From contig CM076656.1 in assembly GCA_038496675.1 (NCBI GenBank), forward strand, positions 23,030,268 to 23,094,267: a stretch of 64,000 nt of DNA, given 5' to 3'. Source of the stretch: Rachycentron canadum. Its lineage: Eukaryota > Chordata > Actinopteri > Carangiformes > Rachycentridae. Numbering within the stretch: the first letter of the stretch is position 1; every line of letters starts with the position of its first letter. Position numbers and translations under genes: made by a program. The notes below the pieces were generated by a model that saw nothing but the letters and a program-made list of their open reading frames with translations, searched no databases and was not told where the DNA came from. Below are positions 11,491 to 23,012 of this stretch, piece by piece.

Positions 11491-13319
11491 TTAATATTAT
11501 CCTGATAAATCAAAAGGATCCATCACAATTGGTCGATTAGATTTCTGGCTTTATTGAGGCCTTACACTGTCGTCCCACTTTGTTCTTAACCTGATAGCTT
11601 CATCTTGTTCGTTTCATTCGCAGGGCTCCAGAAACAACAGCCAATTAAACAGAGTCCAGTCTGCCCTCTTTAAAAATCCATAATCGGTCAGTTTCATAAA
11701 CAAACCCCACAGTGGCTGTGCTGTGGGCCAAGTCAGAGTTTCATGTGCTCACTGCAGGGTGCCATGAAGAGAAAACAAGCATCAGATGCTTTGTTATTTT
11801 TACACTTTGTTATGAAGCCAAGGCCTGAGAGTACAAAAAAGGAAAAAATAACGTGGACCCTGGAAAGCAGAAAAAGAAAAGGGGAAAAAAAAACTGAGCA
11901 ATTGCAGTTTCTGGAGCCAAGTCATGCAGTCACATGACTACAAAAGACGTCAAGATGCCCTTGAGGGAGGCATTTAACCTCTAGTTCTTCCAGTGTAGCT
12001 GCACAATAGCAGACAAGGGCGGCTGCCATGTGTTAAACCTTGACCATGAGTAATAAAGTACAGAGAAACATAATATCTACCAACTTGTTTTGGTGAAATC
12101 AAAAGGTTAAGAAGTTCAATCAAAATGAGAAAATTTCCATTGTAGTTTTGATTTGAAACTGTCAGAAACAAGTCACGGAGCGATTTGACGCTGAAGGAGA
12201 AAGAGCAGGATTTTTATGTGTGGTCCCACAGGGATTACAGCAGTTAAGTGGTTTAATGAAAGCTGTTAAATTGACATAAAAGACAGTGTTCCAGCTCACC
12301 ACAATGGTCTGCAGATGGTAGAAGAGCAACCCAGAAATCCTCCCGTGGTGATGCAGCATTGTGTGTGTGCATGTGTTTGTATGTTATTCTAGTCACACCG
12401 GCTTTTGCCTAATTGATGTTTTTATTTCGAGAGGTTTCACATCTCGTTTTCCCCTTTGTTTCCCTCTCTTGCTTCCTCCTTCTCCTCAGTCTCAGGAATG
12501 CATTGAATGTCCTTATCTTGGCCTGTGCAAACACAAGGGTGAGCCAGCAGCAGAGGTTGAATTCCTCTGCAGATCCCAGGCAGACAGACCACACCACACA
12601 CTGGCATCTAGACAGCCTGCAGCCATGGAGGCCCCTTACTTTGACTGTAAAACCCCCTGAAAAGACACTGAGTGTAGGCCAGTTGGTGTCTGTAGAGTAA
12701 ACCAGTCACGGATGATGGGAATCGACTGTTAGTTGTTCCCTAACCTTGATCACAAATTTATTAGTTTTATCTTCATTTTGACAGAACATGAAACTGTTAC
12801 GTGGCATCTAACAATTCAGCCATTACAGTTCTTTTAACCCAAACCATGAAGTAATTTCAATGATTAAACCAAACCAAACATTTACCACAACTTTCACATC
12901 ATAAATCTGATTTTATTATTTTCCCAACAGTGATTTGTAATGAGTTTAACGCCTCAGATAAATTATATCAACCTGTCAACACACACATCAGATAAGAAAA
13001 TATTTCTAATTCATCCCACATTGGACAAAATAAGTGGAGCTCAACATGTTAAAAAGTTAAGAGGCATTCATGATGACAGGATAAAAAAAACATCTGTCAT
13101 ATTACATGACATGATATTATGTTAATTATATCGCAATGTAGTTGCATCATGACAATATACAGTACAACAGCAACGCTAAGGGCTGAAAGTGAAAGTAACT
13201 CTGAGAACATGAAGCTGAATAGAGACAGAGCAGAGAAGCTACTTCACACATCAAAAGGCCCTTTAATAATTTTACTGACCACAAGATGATGTGTCTGTCT
13301 GGTTCAGCTCAGGTCACAA

Positions 13320-13465
13320 TGGTTGATTCCATCCATCCATTATCCAAAACGCTTTTCCTTATAGGGTGGAGCCAATCGGCAGCTGACATAGAGCGAGGGT
13401 TGGGTACATGCTGGACAGGTCTCCAGTCTATCACAGGGTTGGCTTATAGAGATAAAACTCCACAC
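13320..13465 (+). repeat. LINE/SINE-type 3' fragment ('ccatccatccattatcc')
   Basis: Begins with a CCAT repeat and continues with a 'gcagctgacatagagcgagg' and 'ggacaggtctccagtctatc' block. The same block occurs at 62505-62765, where it extends further. This motif is very common in fish genomes and marks an old retroposon remnant. Confidence 0.65.
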
Positions 13466-13880
13466 AGAAAGGCCCCAGTCAACACTACTAACCACTGTAC
13501 CATGTGCTGTGATTGAGTGATTGATCGCATGTTTGCTTTATGGAAACAAATCAGATCAGCATGTTGAGAAATTGGGGAAACAAGTAAAACTTTTAATTTT
13601 TTTTTTTTTTTTTCTACGAGCCTGTGAATAGCTCAGCTTTTCACAGTAAATTAAAGATATAAGAGGAAAAAGGAAGAAGCAGTGAGACTCCAGGATAAAG
13701 GTGGTTAGTTGGACATGTTGTAATCACTGTTATTAGCACCATTTTCTGTCATTAACTAATAGATAATTAAGTCCATGAAATGTCAAACTAAAGACAGATG
13801 CTCGTTGAAACAAGTCAAGCTCCACCTAGCTCACTTTCCCTCCTCAAAGCATACACACAAACCCAGAAGCAGTATTTTTT

Positions 13881-13901
13881 ATGTGCGTGTGTGTGTGTGT
13901 G
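13881..13901. repeat. Short GT microsatellite
   Basis: About ten GT units. Confidence 0.8.
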
Positions 13902-14924
13902 GCTTACCCAGTCGGCTCTGGACTCTCCAGACGCACACAGCAGCCATTGATACCTCCACACAATACACCCTCACAGGCAAACACATGGGATCACAATGCT
14001 GTGGCTGCCATACACGCTGCTTCACGTATGCCTTGGCATAAAATTACAATGACAAGGGGCAGACAAAAGACTGAGCTGTTCACTGTCAGGCTACAGTACA
14101 CATCCACTCCTCACAGGTCTGAATGGGTTTCCTTGCATCACAGCAGAGCACAATGCCTGTATAAAGAGGCCGGGCCGAGCTGCAGACACACAGCTCAACA
14201 CTGATTGCTCAGGTTAGTGAGAGCGACCACCCCCTATTATTTAACAAAGCAGATGACTTTCATAAATTCCACTGTGTGACCCAGACTAAGCTGATGTTTT
14301 TCTCTTCACACCGCCTGCACATCACAGTCTCACTTCCACTGTCTGGTTCTGGGTCGGGTGTTAATTTAACACAGGAGGGTGGCACATGCTCTGACTAATA
14401 ATTAACATCAGCATATCCTCAGTGGCTTCAGCTGCCAGTGAATGTAAATCACTTATTTTGTCGAATATCACTAAGGAGGCGATTTGTAAATGTTCTCTGT
14501 CGACGAATGTGGTTTCCTGCCAGGAGCAGGTGTTTGGTGATTGTTGCTTGAGAAGAGCTTCGGACATTTACGTTTACAGGTTATAATTCGCCCTCTGGGC
14601 TATAAAAATCTAATTGACCTGGCCTGGTGTTACTAGGACAGATACATCACTATGATGTCATTGGTTTGGGCAAAATACTCACCAACCCATCTCAAACCGA
14701 AAATGGCCACCATGAACAAAATGTCAGACTGAGCCATGAAGTAAAACAAAACAAAGTCATTCTGACTGAAAATGAAGATAATATCCAAAAATACCCCTAA
14801 TATAAACCTGGAACGTGAGCTTTGAGTTTTCCTCTAATTTCTATTAAACTTTACTGTGTTGTGTTAAAAACATTGTTTTGGATGCGATAACATTATTATT
14901 AGGGAGACTTTGTTTTAAACCAGG

Positions 14925-15515
14925 CCATGTTACACTGTGAGCCAGCGGTTTGTCCCTAGAACTAGTACCAGGGTCAGGCATCACCAGGGCCCTGCCTTCA
15001 TCTGCTGCCTGGTCTGCAATGCACCCGACCCCAGCGTCCACAAGGTGGTGGCTCCATGTAGATCAGATTCAGGCTGATCTCATCTAGGCCCCATGGGCCA
15101 ATGCTCAGCTACCAAACACTCGTCTGTGAGCTTCCCATTTCTGGCTGTAGGGGAGGTTCCTGGTCTTACATGTAGCCTCTTTGGGGTTTTATGAATCCAG
15201 AGGGAGCCGCTGCTCCTTCGCGTTGAAAGGAGCCAGTTGAGGTCGTTTGGGCAGTTGATAAGGATGATGCCTCCTGGCCACCTTCCTCTTGAGGCTTTCC
15301 GAGCATGTCCAAGTTAGAGGAAACCTCTTGATGGACCCAGAACTTGCTGTAGGGACTACACATCCATATCCCATCTGGCCTGGGAACATCTTGGGATCCC
15401 CCAGGAGGAGCTGGGAAGCATTGCTGGGAAGAGGGATGTCTGGGATTCTCTGCCACCGCGACCCGACCTTGGATAAGTGGGAAAAAAATGGATGGAGACG
15501 GAGATGGAGTGGTTT
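14925..15515 (+). mobile_element. 3' end of a non-LTR retrotransposon (fish LINE)
   Basis: The segment ends with 'ccgcgacccgaccttggata' and a GATG-rich tail ('aatggatggagacggagatg'). It contains 'agccagttgaggtcgtttgg' and 'ggcctgggaacatcttggga' blocks, typical of the C-terminal coding/3' end of RTE/Rex-like elements as I remember them. The open frames across it are broken. This is a 5'-truncated, decayed copy. The exact family cannot be fixed by eye, and the left boundary is uncertain. Confidence 0.65.
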
Positions 15516-16049
15516 CCTGTAGCAGTGGTACTTTACTACTTAACAATAATAAAGGAAAGAATCATCTGGAGGAAACTTTTTGTATCCCAGATTCATCTAT
15601 CTGTGTTGGGGCACACTATGGTTCATTCCAGGATTATATTGTCACATCCTATTTCCTCCACCACAGCTGCTGTGAGCCGTCAGCCACCACAATGACTGTA
15701 CAGGAAGCGGTGGCTACATCTATACTGTGTCAGAGCCTCAACATCAGAAGAGACTCATGACATCAGTTTCCCCTGCGTTACCGATGCAGCACACCTGACC
15801 CTGACCCTCAGCTGCTTTTACTCAAACTATTTTTTCTGATGTTTCGTTGTCCCATGAATAAGACTCAACATCATTTGGTCCTTTGGGTTTTTTTCATGTT
15901 ATTATTTCTGATGGACATTTCTGTCTTTTTGCTTTTATATAATCACAATCACATTTGTAACAACTGAGCCTCAACCCAGACTCTTAGATTTTAAAAAGCT
16001 TCCTTTTAACGGCTGCATCGTCCTAAACACACTCACAGGTGGCAAACGG

Positions 16050-16325
16050 GTTATGGGAAAATGTCCCTACTTCTCCCTTGATTTATTGGCTCAGTAAACA
16101 TTTTCCTAATGAGTTTATGGTCTCAGTCTCTAGTTTCAAGTCTTCAATACAACATGAGGTTAATTTTTTTAAATGATGGTCCATTTAGAGGAAAATAAAG
16201 CAAGAGATGAATTAGGGGGCGTGACTGTACAACACAATCAGGATAGGAACAGATCCACCCCTCACTCCTCCTCAGCTCCACCTTCTCCTCCAAATGTGGT
16301 TTCTACTGGTTTCAGAAAACACGTC
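16050..16325 (+). repeat. Interspersed repeat family X, copy 3 (5' truncated)
   Basis: Begins within the family at 'ttatgggaaaatgtcccta' and runs to the 'accttctcctcc' region, ending about 240 bp before the first rnf13 exon. The 'caggggg' block is absent. Confidence 0.7.
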
Positions 16326-16565
16326 ACATAAAAGGCCTCTGTTGGGATCAAATTAATAAATAAAACTGTGACATTATTAAAAAATAAAATAAGAAACTGC
16401 AGCACATCTAAACCAAGTGGCCCTGAGTAGCACTCCTATCACAAAGCCAGGTCGTAAATGAGTTCATATCAGCAGTTGGTGGCGCGTTTTAACTGGAAGC
16501 AGTGCATTTGTAAGGATGTTGTTGTACCTTGCAGATTGTGTGACGTCATTGTTTTGTCTCCTCAG

Positions 16566-16653
16566 GTCCTGAATGCCCAGAAAGCGGGCTACAAGGCAGC
16601 CATTGTTCACAATGTGGACTCCGATGACTTAATCAGCATGGGATCTAACGATC
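16566..16653 (+). CDS. rnf13: RNF13 internal exon: end of PA domain, part 1
   Basis: An 88-nt exon in phase 0 encoding VLNAQKAGYKAAIVHNVDSD and then DLISMGSND, with one base left over. The text is nearly identical to the mammalian RNF13 protein as I remember it, within the luminal PA (protease-associated) domain. It is preceded by a pyrimidine-rich acceptor ending CTCAG and followed by the donor GTAAGT. The closest paralogue, RNF167, lacks the DLISMGSND wording, which favours RNF13. RNF13 is a membrane RING E3 ubiquitin ligase of endosomes and lysosomes. The upstream exons for the signal peptide and the first half of the PA domain were not found in the window. Confidence 0.95.
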
Positions 16654-17674
16654 GTAAGTTACCACTGCCTCCTCCTCCCTGAGCACCAACATAGAAACGT
16701 TTAGCATCTTACAAGGCTGCCTGTTTATGCAGCTCCCTGTTGACAGAGGACGTCGCTTTGTTTCCATCTTCATCCTTGAGCCTGAGGAAAAACGAGGCAG
16801 CCTCATAGTCAGGAACCCATTTAAAGTCTCAAGATGTACTTAGGGGAGGATCTGATGCCCTGCAGCACCAAAACACTCCCTCCCTACGTTATGAATCCAT
16901 ATTGTCCCTGCTTCAGCCCAGTGTTGTGACATGAACGTCTGGGTTTTTTTTTTTTTTTTTTTACCCCACTTAGGTCTCATCTGCTGTGTCAGTCCCCTTC
17001 CTCTCACTGGAGGGGCTGCAGCAGTCGTGAATTATCCAGGAGGCTTCTTGACCTGTTTTTTTTTTTTTTCAAAGCAGAGAATCTCACAAACACAGGATGT
17101 TTTGTACGTTGTTGAGAGATGTCATCCTGTCACTTTAGGTGTCGGTAAACTGCAGCTTTTCCAATGACGGGTTGGGTGGGACTGCATTCTGCAATATCTG
17201 AAACACTTCCTCTGAATACTTAATCTTTTATTATTACTCTTCACACATCTGTTTGTCATTTGAATCTAACAAATCGTATCTTTATTTAGGTTGGAAGCAC
17301 TTTACAGACAGACAAACACTCTCTGTAAATATTTGTGGTCGTGAGACATGAGCTCCATTCTCGGAAGTAGCAGCTAACATTTGCAGACCTCCTTAGTGTT
17401 CAATTTCGGGCTGCAAACAATGACCGTGTCCAAATGTCTAAGTGGAAATATTCAGAAAACCTGTTATGACTGAGCAGCGGTACAAAAAGATATCATTTTT
17501 AAATTCAGAAGACTGAGAATCTGGAATCTGTGGATTTTAACCAAAGACTGTTTATAAAAGTGAATTTCTGCCATTTATCCTAATCTTTAATCTCCCTGAT
17601 TTTCTATGTTGAACAGATATGTTTGATGGGTATCGATATTCAGCATAACTCTCTTCTTGCGTTTCCCTGTTTAG
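16654..17674 (+). other. rnf13: rnf13 intron (1,021 nt)
   Basis: Lies between matching splice sites (donor GTAAGT, acceptor TTTAG). It contains two T tracts (about 16945-16962 and 17057-17069) and no recognised repeat or exon. Confidence 0.85.
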
Positions 17675-17765
17675 TGGACATTATGAAGCAGATCGATATT
17701 CCCTCCGTGTTTGTGAGCGAGGAGACTGCCAACTCCCTGAAAGAAGACTACACGTACGACAAGGG
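17675..17765 (+). CDS. rnf13: RNF13 internal exon: end of PA domain, part 2
   Basis: A 91-nt exon that completes the leftover base of the previous exon (C+TG, Leu). It encodes DIMKQIDIPSVFVSEETANS followed by LKEDYTYDKG, ending two bases into a Gly codon. The acceptor is TTTAG after a pyrimidine run and the donor is GTAAGT. The text matches the human segment 'KKIDIPSVFIGESSANSLKD' with conservative changes (Ile-Gly to Val-Ser, Ser-Ser to Glu-Thr). It supplies the last strands of the luminal PA domain just before the membrane. Reading phase agrees on both sides, so the gene model is internally consistent here. Confidence 0.95.
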
Positions 17766-18095
17766 GTAAGTCTGGACCCAGATCTCATTGTTCTGCCCAT
17801 CGGCGGAGATGGAAACAGTTTTCTCTTCAGCTTTCAGTGGAACATGGCGACGACACTGCTGCTTTCATTCAGCTGGCTCACTCACGACTGTCTCTTCTCT
17901 CCATTCTGCGGCCATGAGTTTAATCTAATATTATTGTATCATGTCTGCACTGCAATATATCAAGGCAGAGGATTTGTCTTCCCATGTGTTGTCACTGCTG
18001 CTGAGGTGATAATCCACTAATGAAATGTCTCAGCCTGTCAGAAAAGCCCTGAGAGTCGCAGCATTTAAGTCCCATTTCTCTACTTTAAAATCAGC

Positions 18096-18164
<69 letters not shown>

Positions 18165-18544
18165 AGATACCATCCAAATATTTGCAGCCAGAGGAATGAA
18201 CACTAAACATGGTATTGGCAGAGTTTTGTCAGTCTGGACCAAATTAGCTGTTGGAGATGTGACTGGAGCAGAGATACGTCGTAGAGGGAGCTCTGTGAGA
18301 AGAAGCAGAGCCTGTATTCATTTAATTAACTGTGTGAAATGTCATTGTACTGATGGAGGAACCTTTTTATGTGAACAACACTGAGAGGAATTTTGAACAT
18401 GGCAGCTCCCAACTATGAGGAAATGCCGCTCAGCGCAGGTCACTGTGACTCAGTGGCTTTATAACATCTGCCAGACCTAAGTTTAACATTTATGATCTTT
18501 CCCTCACCTCACCATGGCTCTGCTATTTCTCTTTCTTTTTTTAG
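17766..18544 (+). other. rnf13: rnf13 intron (779 nt)
   Basis: Contains a pure GT microsatellite at about 18097-18164. The 119-residue open frame across the repeat is not coding. Otherwise unique-looking sequence. Confidence 0.85.
18097..18164. repeat. GT microsatellite inside an rnf13 intron
   Basis: About 34 uninterrupted GT units, which suggests a mutable, polymorphic locus. Confidence 0.95.
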
Positions 18545-18650
18545 GGGACACGTGGTTCTCATGCCAGATTTCAGCCTGCCGCTGGAATACTACCTGATCC
18601 CCTTCCTCATCATTGTGGGAATCTGCCTCATCCTCATTGTTGTTTTCATG
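18545..18650 (+). CDS. rnf13: RNF13 internal exon: transmembrane helix
   Basis: A 106-nt exon that completes a Gly codon and continues GHVVLMPDFSLPLEYY, then the hydrophobic run LIPFLIIVGICLILIVVFM, ending in phase 0 at the donor GTAGGT. The acceptor is a long T-rich tract ending TTTAG. The hydrophobic run is the single membrane-spanning helix that places the PA domain in the organelle lumen and the RING in the cytosol. It is almost identical to the mammalian sequence (one Ile-to-Val change within the helix). No break or stop was seen. Confidence 0.96.
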
Positions 18651-19358
18651 GTAGGTAAACTGAAGATAGGGTTTTATTCTGCTCAAATGTAGATCTGTCG
18701 ATTTGATGATTGAGAAGCAAAGTAAAAAATGTTTTTGCCTCCTGAGAACTTGAGCCACTGTCGACTTCTCACCTTATTTCCATTTCATTACATTAGACGT
18801 CCGTCATCCAGTTTGACATAAAACGCTGACTCACATGACATCACATGACATCACATGAGTTTTTATTCATCCACCTCTTTCCTGTTAACTTTATCTGAGT
18901 TTCTTTACATCTTACACAATCTAACACATTCACTTGGACTCAACTAAAGAATTCATAGTTAGTTATGACACAAATGTCTAATTGAATAAAAAAAATAATG
19001 TATGTTATAAGCAAAAGGTCAAAGGTCAGCTTCACTGTGACATCATAATGTTCTGCAACAACACACTCAGGGAGCCCAGATTGTGACGTCTCTCATACAG
19101 TTGACGTGCAGCAGAAGAAGAACAAATGTTAACAAACTCAACTCGGATCAGTTTATTTCTATGCCTCATATCACAAATCAGAACTTATTAAATTCCTTCA
19201 AAGTCTTCACAACACATCTGGGCATCTCAGCCAAGGCATAAAACTGTGGGGCAATCATTTTAGCTGGGCTGAGCACCTGGACAAGAAAGGTGTGTGTGCG
19301 TTTTGTGGACTAGTTTTAAAGGATTTTGATCGTTTTCTCTCTTTTTTGCTGTGACCAG
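18651..19358 (+). other. rnf13: rnf13 intron (708 nt)
   Basis: Bounded by donor GTAGGT and an acceptor ending GACCAG after a T-rich stretch. A short direct repeat of 'catgacatca' occurs near 18833-18857. No other feature was seen. Confidence 0.8.
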
Positions 19359-19452
19359 ATCACGAAGTTTGTCCAGGATCGACACAGGGCCCGGAGGAGC
19401 CGCCTGCGCAAAGATCAGCTTAAGAAACTTCCAATTCACAAGTTCAAGAAAG
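19359..19452 (+). CDS. rnf13: RNF13 internal exon: cytosolic basic linker
   Basis: A 94-nt exon encoding ITKFVQDRHRARRSRLRKDQ, then LKKLPIHKFKK and one base of the next codon (Gly in the family), with the donor GTAGGG. The run is rich in Arg and Lys, as expected directly after a transmembrane helix on the cytosolic side. In mammalian RNF13 the next residues begin the RING finger (DEYDVCAICLDEYE and onward). That exon, and the acidic serine-rich tail, were not found in the 20 kb before tsc22d2. The four visible exons total 379 nt and keep one open frame, so this part looks like a functional gene rather than a retrocopy. Confidence 0.95.
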
Positions 19453-19492
19453 GTAGGGCTGCAGTCGAGTCAAAGTCACAGTCATTAATGAG

Positions 19493-19772
19493 CTGTGTCC
19501 CAATTTGGGGGCCACATCCTTTGGAGGATCTGGTCTAAGGAGGTTCCCGCCCTCACAGTTGTGTCGGAAAACATAAAAAAACCTGATGTTTTAAGGTCCT
19601 TGGTTTCAACCGTTGTAGCATTAGCTAAAACCCATTACTTACATTTTACAGCGTAATCCTCAGGCTCTCTGTTGGTGTTGTTTGCTGCCATATTATTTTC
19701 ATTACTTGCATGCAATAAATCTTGGGATGGGTTGGGTCCTCTGAGGGATGTGGCCCCTGAGTTGGGACACAG
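19493..19772. mobile_element. MITE-like element with 27-bp inverted ends
   Basis: The left end (19493-19519, starting ctgtgtcccaatt) and right end (19746-19772, ending gttgggacacag) are inverted repeats matching at 24 of 27 positions by my count. The 280-bp body has no coding capacity. The eight bases on each side (ttaatgag and ttaacatc) share only their first four, so the target duplication is uncertain; a hAT-type 8-bp or a TTAA-type site are both possible. The right half resembles 31738-32008. It sits only 40 bp after the rnf13 exon donor. Confidence 0.7.
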
Positions 19773-21469
19773 TTAACATCTGGAGTGAGTTGCAGTATAC
19801 ACTGTGTACTAAAGGGGTTCAGAGGTAAAACTACTCATATGCACTTCTAGAAAATCTTGGTGGGAAAGATGTTGGATGATGAAAATTAAACAACAACACA
19901 ATGGAAAAGAGCTCCTCAACTTTTTATTCGTGAAGTTTAGACTCAACAGGAAAACCAAAAGAAAACTAGAACTCGGTAAAAACCTCTTGTTTTGTGCTGG
20001 AGCCTCATACTCTGTCTTACCAGGAAACAACAGATGAAAAATCACCTCTGTCCACCTGAGCTGTGCTCTGACCTTTGACCTCAGAGGCTACAGAGAAGCT
20101 ATTTAGTCCGCGGGCCGTGCTGTTGTTTCTCACATGACTTGGCCCAGAAGAGGGATGTCATCGCAGGAATTACGACACATCATTTCTCCCTTGAGCTCTG
20201 CACCTTGGACCTAATCGGATTAATATGGACTTGATTTTTCCACAAAGCCCTCTGTGGCAGATTTGAGCTCCTCTCTGTTGAGACTGGACACATGACTGAT
20301 GGTCTGGAATGTGGTCGAGTGGGGTTGAACGTTAAGTGGGTTTTGGTTTTTGCCTCAAAGCAGATGCACAGTAGGTGTTGGTTGTGTTAAGGGACAGTAA
20401 ATAATAAAGTTAGTGTGAACTGAGTAGATCAGTTCAACAGATCTGTGTGAATTAAGTGCTTCACCTCCGGCTCCCCCTTCTGTCTTGGCACAACGGTCAC
20501 ACTGGATATAGCATTGTTGTGCAATGCAAACCCTCTTTGTGCTGTGGTCAAGTGAGTCTTGTCTGTGTATTTAGAGGTTTGTTTTTTTTTCTGTCGGCTG
20601 TGTTTCCTCCAGCAGCTGTATTTTGCAGACTTTAAAGCCTCTGACTACAATCAGCTGTGCAGAGGGAAACACCAGGGAGCTTTATAGACTACGGGTGGTG
20701 CATAATAAGTAGCCCCCTCGCAAAGCTGCTAATTGAGGGGGTTATGAGGCGAGCTGCTCCTCCCTGCCTGGCAGTAACAGATGCACATTCAACGTGCCAG
20801 CTAAAAGCAGCGCTGCGTTGCTCAGATGGCTGTTTTTTTGTCACGTCGGGCTCTGTGGGCTTGTGCACTCTGGTGTGGTTGCGTCTACGAGCGGCGGCCT
20901 CTCTGACTCAGGGTTTCCACCAGGCGCTGCAGCAGTCGACCTTGGCCTCTGCGGAGAGTTCAAATGTCCAGGAAACTGCCTCCGGGGCAGCGTCTGCGCT
21001 CCTGTGAGCTGAGTCAGAGCATTTGGTGACACAGGAAGGGGGACTCCAAATCTCTACCTAATCATCTTTTAAGCCCTGCACTCTGGAGCAACGCTAGCTT
21101 GGCAAGGAAGCAAGTGCCCTGGTTTGAGCATGGGAGGGTGGTAACAAGAGCCTGAGCTCAGAGGGACTGAGCCTCTGTTGGGGGTTTATTGTTAGAGAAT
21201 GAGAACAGAAATAGCTTCTGTAAATATTTATCAGAGATTAATAACGGGCCACATTAGTTTTTGACAAATTAACCATGGATTCAGTTGCTAGGAGACACAA
21301 GAGATGTTGATGGCTTATTTTTATGTCTTTGTGATATTTCCAGTCCCTTAACAGGGATGTGTGGGATGAGCACAGATGCATATGTGAGAAAGGTTGTATA
21401 AAACCATAAACTGCCTCGAGTGATGTCATGTGAGTCAGCATCAGGTTTGAAAGTGAGAAGAATCCACGA

Positions 21470-21650
21470 GAGACGGGTGACGTTACCAAACCTGTAGCTC
21501 TCTCCCAAGGGTCAACCCTCCATGACGTCACCCATCGGTTTGTCAGCTGCTGTTGTGAAGCCTCCAGTCTGTAATTTGGGCCGTCGGCCATCTTTATTTT
21601 TTTTAAAAACCATATTTGGAGTGAGAGGTGGTGCTTTCTCCACCACCGCC
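21470..21650 (-). repeat. Interspersed repeat family X, copy 7 (partial)
   Basis: Reverse orientation of the family's right part: 'catgacgtcaccca', 'gaagcctccagtctgtaatt', 'ccatctt' and an 'aaccatatttggag' block correspond to the forward 'aaatatggtttctcctgg' through 'gacgtcac' region in other copies. Confidence 0.6.
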
Positions 21651-22131
21651 CTCGCTAATGTAGCCTAACCAGCATCTCTGACTGAACTGTCTGCGGGGGA
21701 GTTGCATTGTGGGTAATTACTGTGACAGTTTTTGATGGGGAAGAACAGAAAGGATGATATCTCTGCCTCTGTTGCACTGATTTTTATCCCTTTTAGTTGC
21801 AGGAGTGTAAAGTTAAATCAGTATTTTAAGATAATTAAGTCAAATCTGCTCCTGTGTGACAAAACCTGGACTGACGTGGCAACAAAAGCTGCCACAAGCT
21901 GGATTCACAAAGCTTATCAGACCACCAGTGGTCATTGTTTACGGCGCGCTGACTGTGATTTTTTTCGTCCCATAAGCCCTGTGTTATGTTGTGACACATT
22001 AGGAATTTTTAGCTGTGGCATTGCTGTGAGACAGTCAGTGCCACGCAACTGTGACACTCAAGATCGGCTGCTGTTCCAGTTCCCATCCCACCAAGATCTT
22101 GGGCAGCATGCCTCAACTTGGGGTTCATCAG

Positions 22132-22176
22132 TTTGTGTGTGTGTGTGTGTGTGTAAATGTGTGTTTGTGTGTGTGC
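22132..22176. repeat. GT microsatellite
   Basis: GT run with GTAAAT and GTTT interruptions. Confidence 0.85.
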
Positions 22177-22504
22177 AGCACAGAGTGGGAAGGATGCCTA
22201 ATGGCGCCCTTGGCCTCTGGTACGGCGGATAATGCTGAGCTTGGACTCCGGGGGCTTTGAACAGATGCAGTCACAGTGAACAGAAACACTGTGATGCTGT
22301 GTTGGTGTTGCTTTTAAAGCTGTAGCCTTGCATGTTCAAAGTCTGCACACACAGTATCTGTGATGGTGTTTGTGACGTTCAGATACATTTTTTTTCTTTA
22401 AAGTCTTATTTAGAAATGCTGTTGAGAGTTTGCTGCAAATCCAGACACGTCCTGTTGAAGCCTTTCATGCTAATTCTGAAGCTGCACTTCCAGCGATGGC
22501 TGAA

Positions 22505-23012
22505 CCATAAACTGTTAATAAAAAAAGCACATAGACTCCGGGTGTCTGAGGTGAAGCTTAAACCTGCATCCTATCTAATGACCATCAGGGGGCGACTCCA
22601 CTGGTTGTTAAAGAAGTCAGATTGTATTGAAGTCTATGGGAAAATGTCCCTACTTCTCCCTTGATTTATTAGCTCAGTAAACGTTTTCCTAATGAGTTTA
22701 TTGTCTCAGTCTCAAGTCTTCAATACAACATGATGTTCATTTTTTAAATGATGGTCCATTTAGAGGAAAATAGACCATAAAGCAGGGGATGAGTTAGGGG
22801 GCGTGGCTACTGTGTGATTGACAGACTGTACCACCCAATCAGGATAGAGTACAGAGCAGGTCAGCTCCACCCCTCACTCCTCCTCAGCTCCACCTTCTCC
22901 AAATATGGTTTCTCCTGGTTTCAAAGATGGTGACAGACAGATCCAGAAAATCAGGGCTTCAAAACTGCAGTTCACAAACCAATGGGTGTCACTGTGGGTT
23001 GATACTTGGGCT
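22505..23012 (+). repeat. Interspersed repeat family X, copy 4
   Basis: Nearly complete copy with the 'ctaatgaccatcagggggcg' block, 'aatacaacatgatgttc', 'tgtaccacccaatcaggata', 'accttctccaaatatggtt' and the final 'caaaccaatgggtgtcactg' block. Good internal order with the copy at 31220. Confidence 0.8.

Larger units (their letters stand above)
1..16565. other. Non-coding repeat-rich stretch left of the rnf13 exons
   Basis: No exon of a recognisable family was found in these 16.5 kb on either strand. Open frames here are short or made of dinucleotide repeats. The stretch holds microsatellites, copies of repeat families X and Z, one Tc1/mariner relic and LINE tails, listed separately. Because the next rnf13 exon on the right is internal (it starts in the PA domain), this DNA is probably an rnf13 intron, but it could be upstream sequence if the earlier exons are missing from the assembly. 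Stretches such as 4342-6540, 11500-13320 and 13910-14920 show nothing I can name. Confidence 0.6.

Noticed and set aside
12361..12660. Acceptor-like CTCAG, a Cys-rich stretch (QECIECPYLGLCKHKG) and a GTGAGC donor-like site
   Set aside because: It looks like a small exon, but the protein text matches no family I know and does not fit the missing rnf13 exons. Left as chance pending transcript data.
20657..21007. 116-codon open frame
   Set aside because: No similarity recognised, no consistent splice sites, composition not distinct from chance.
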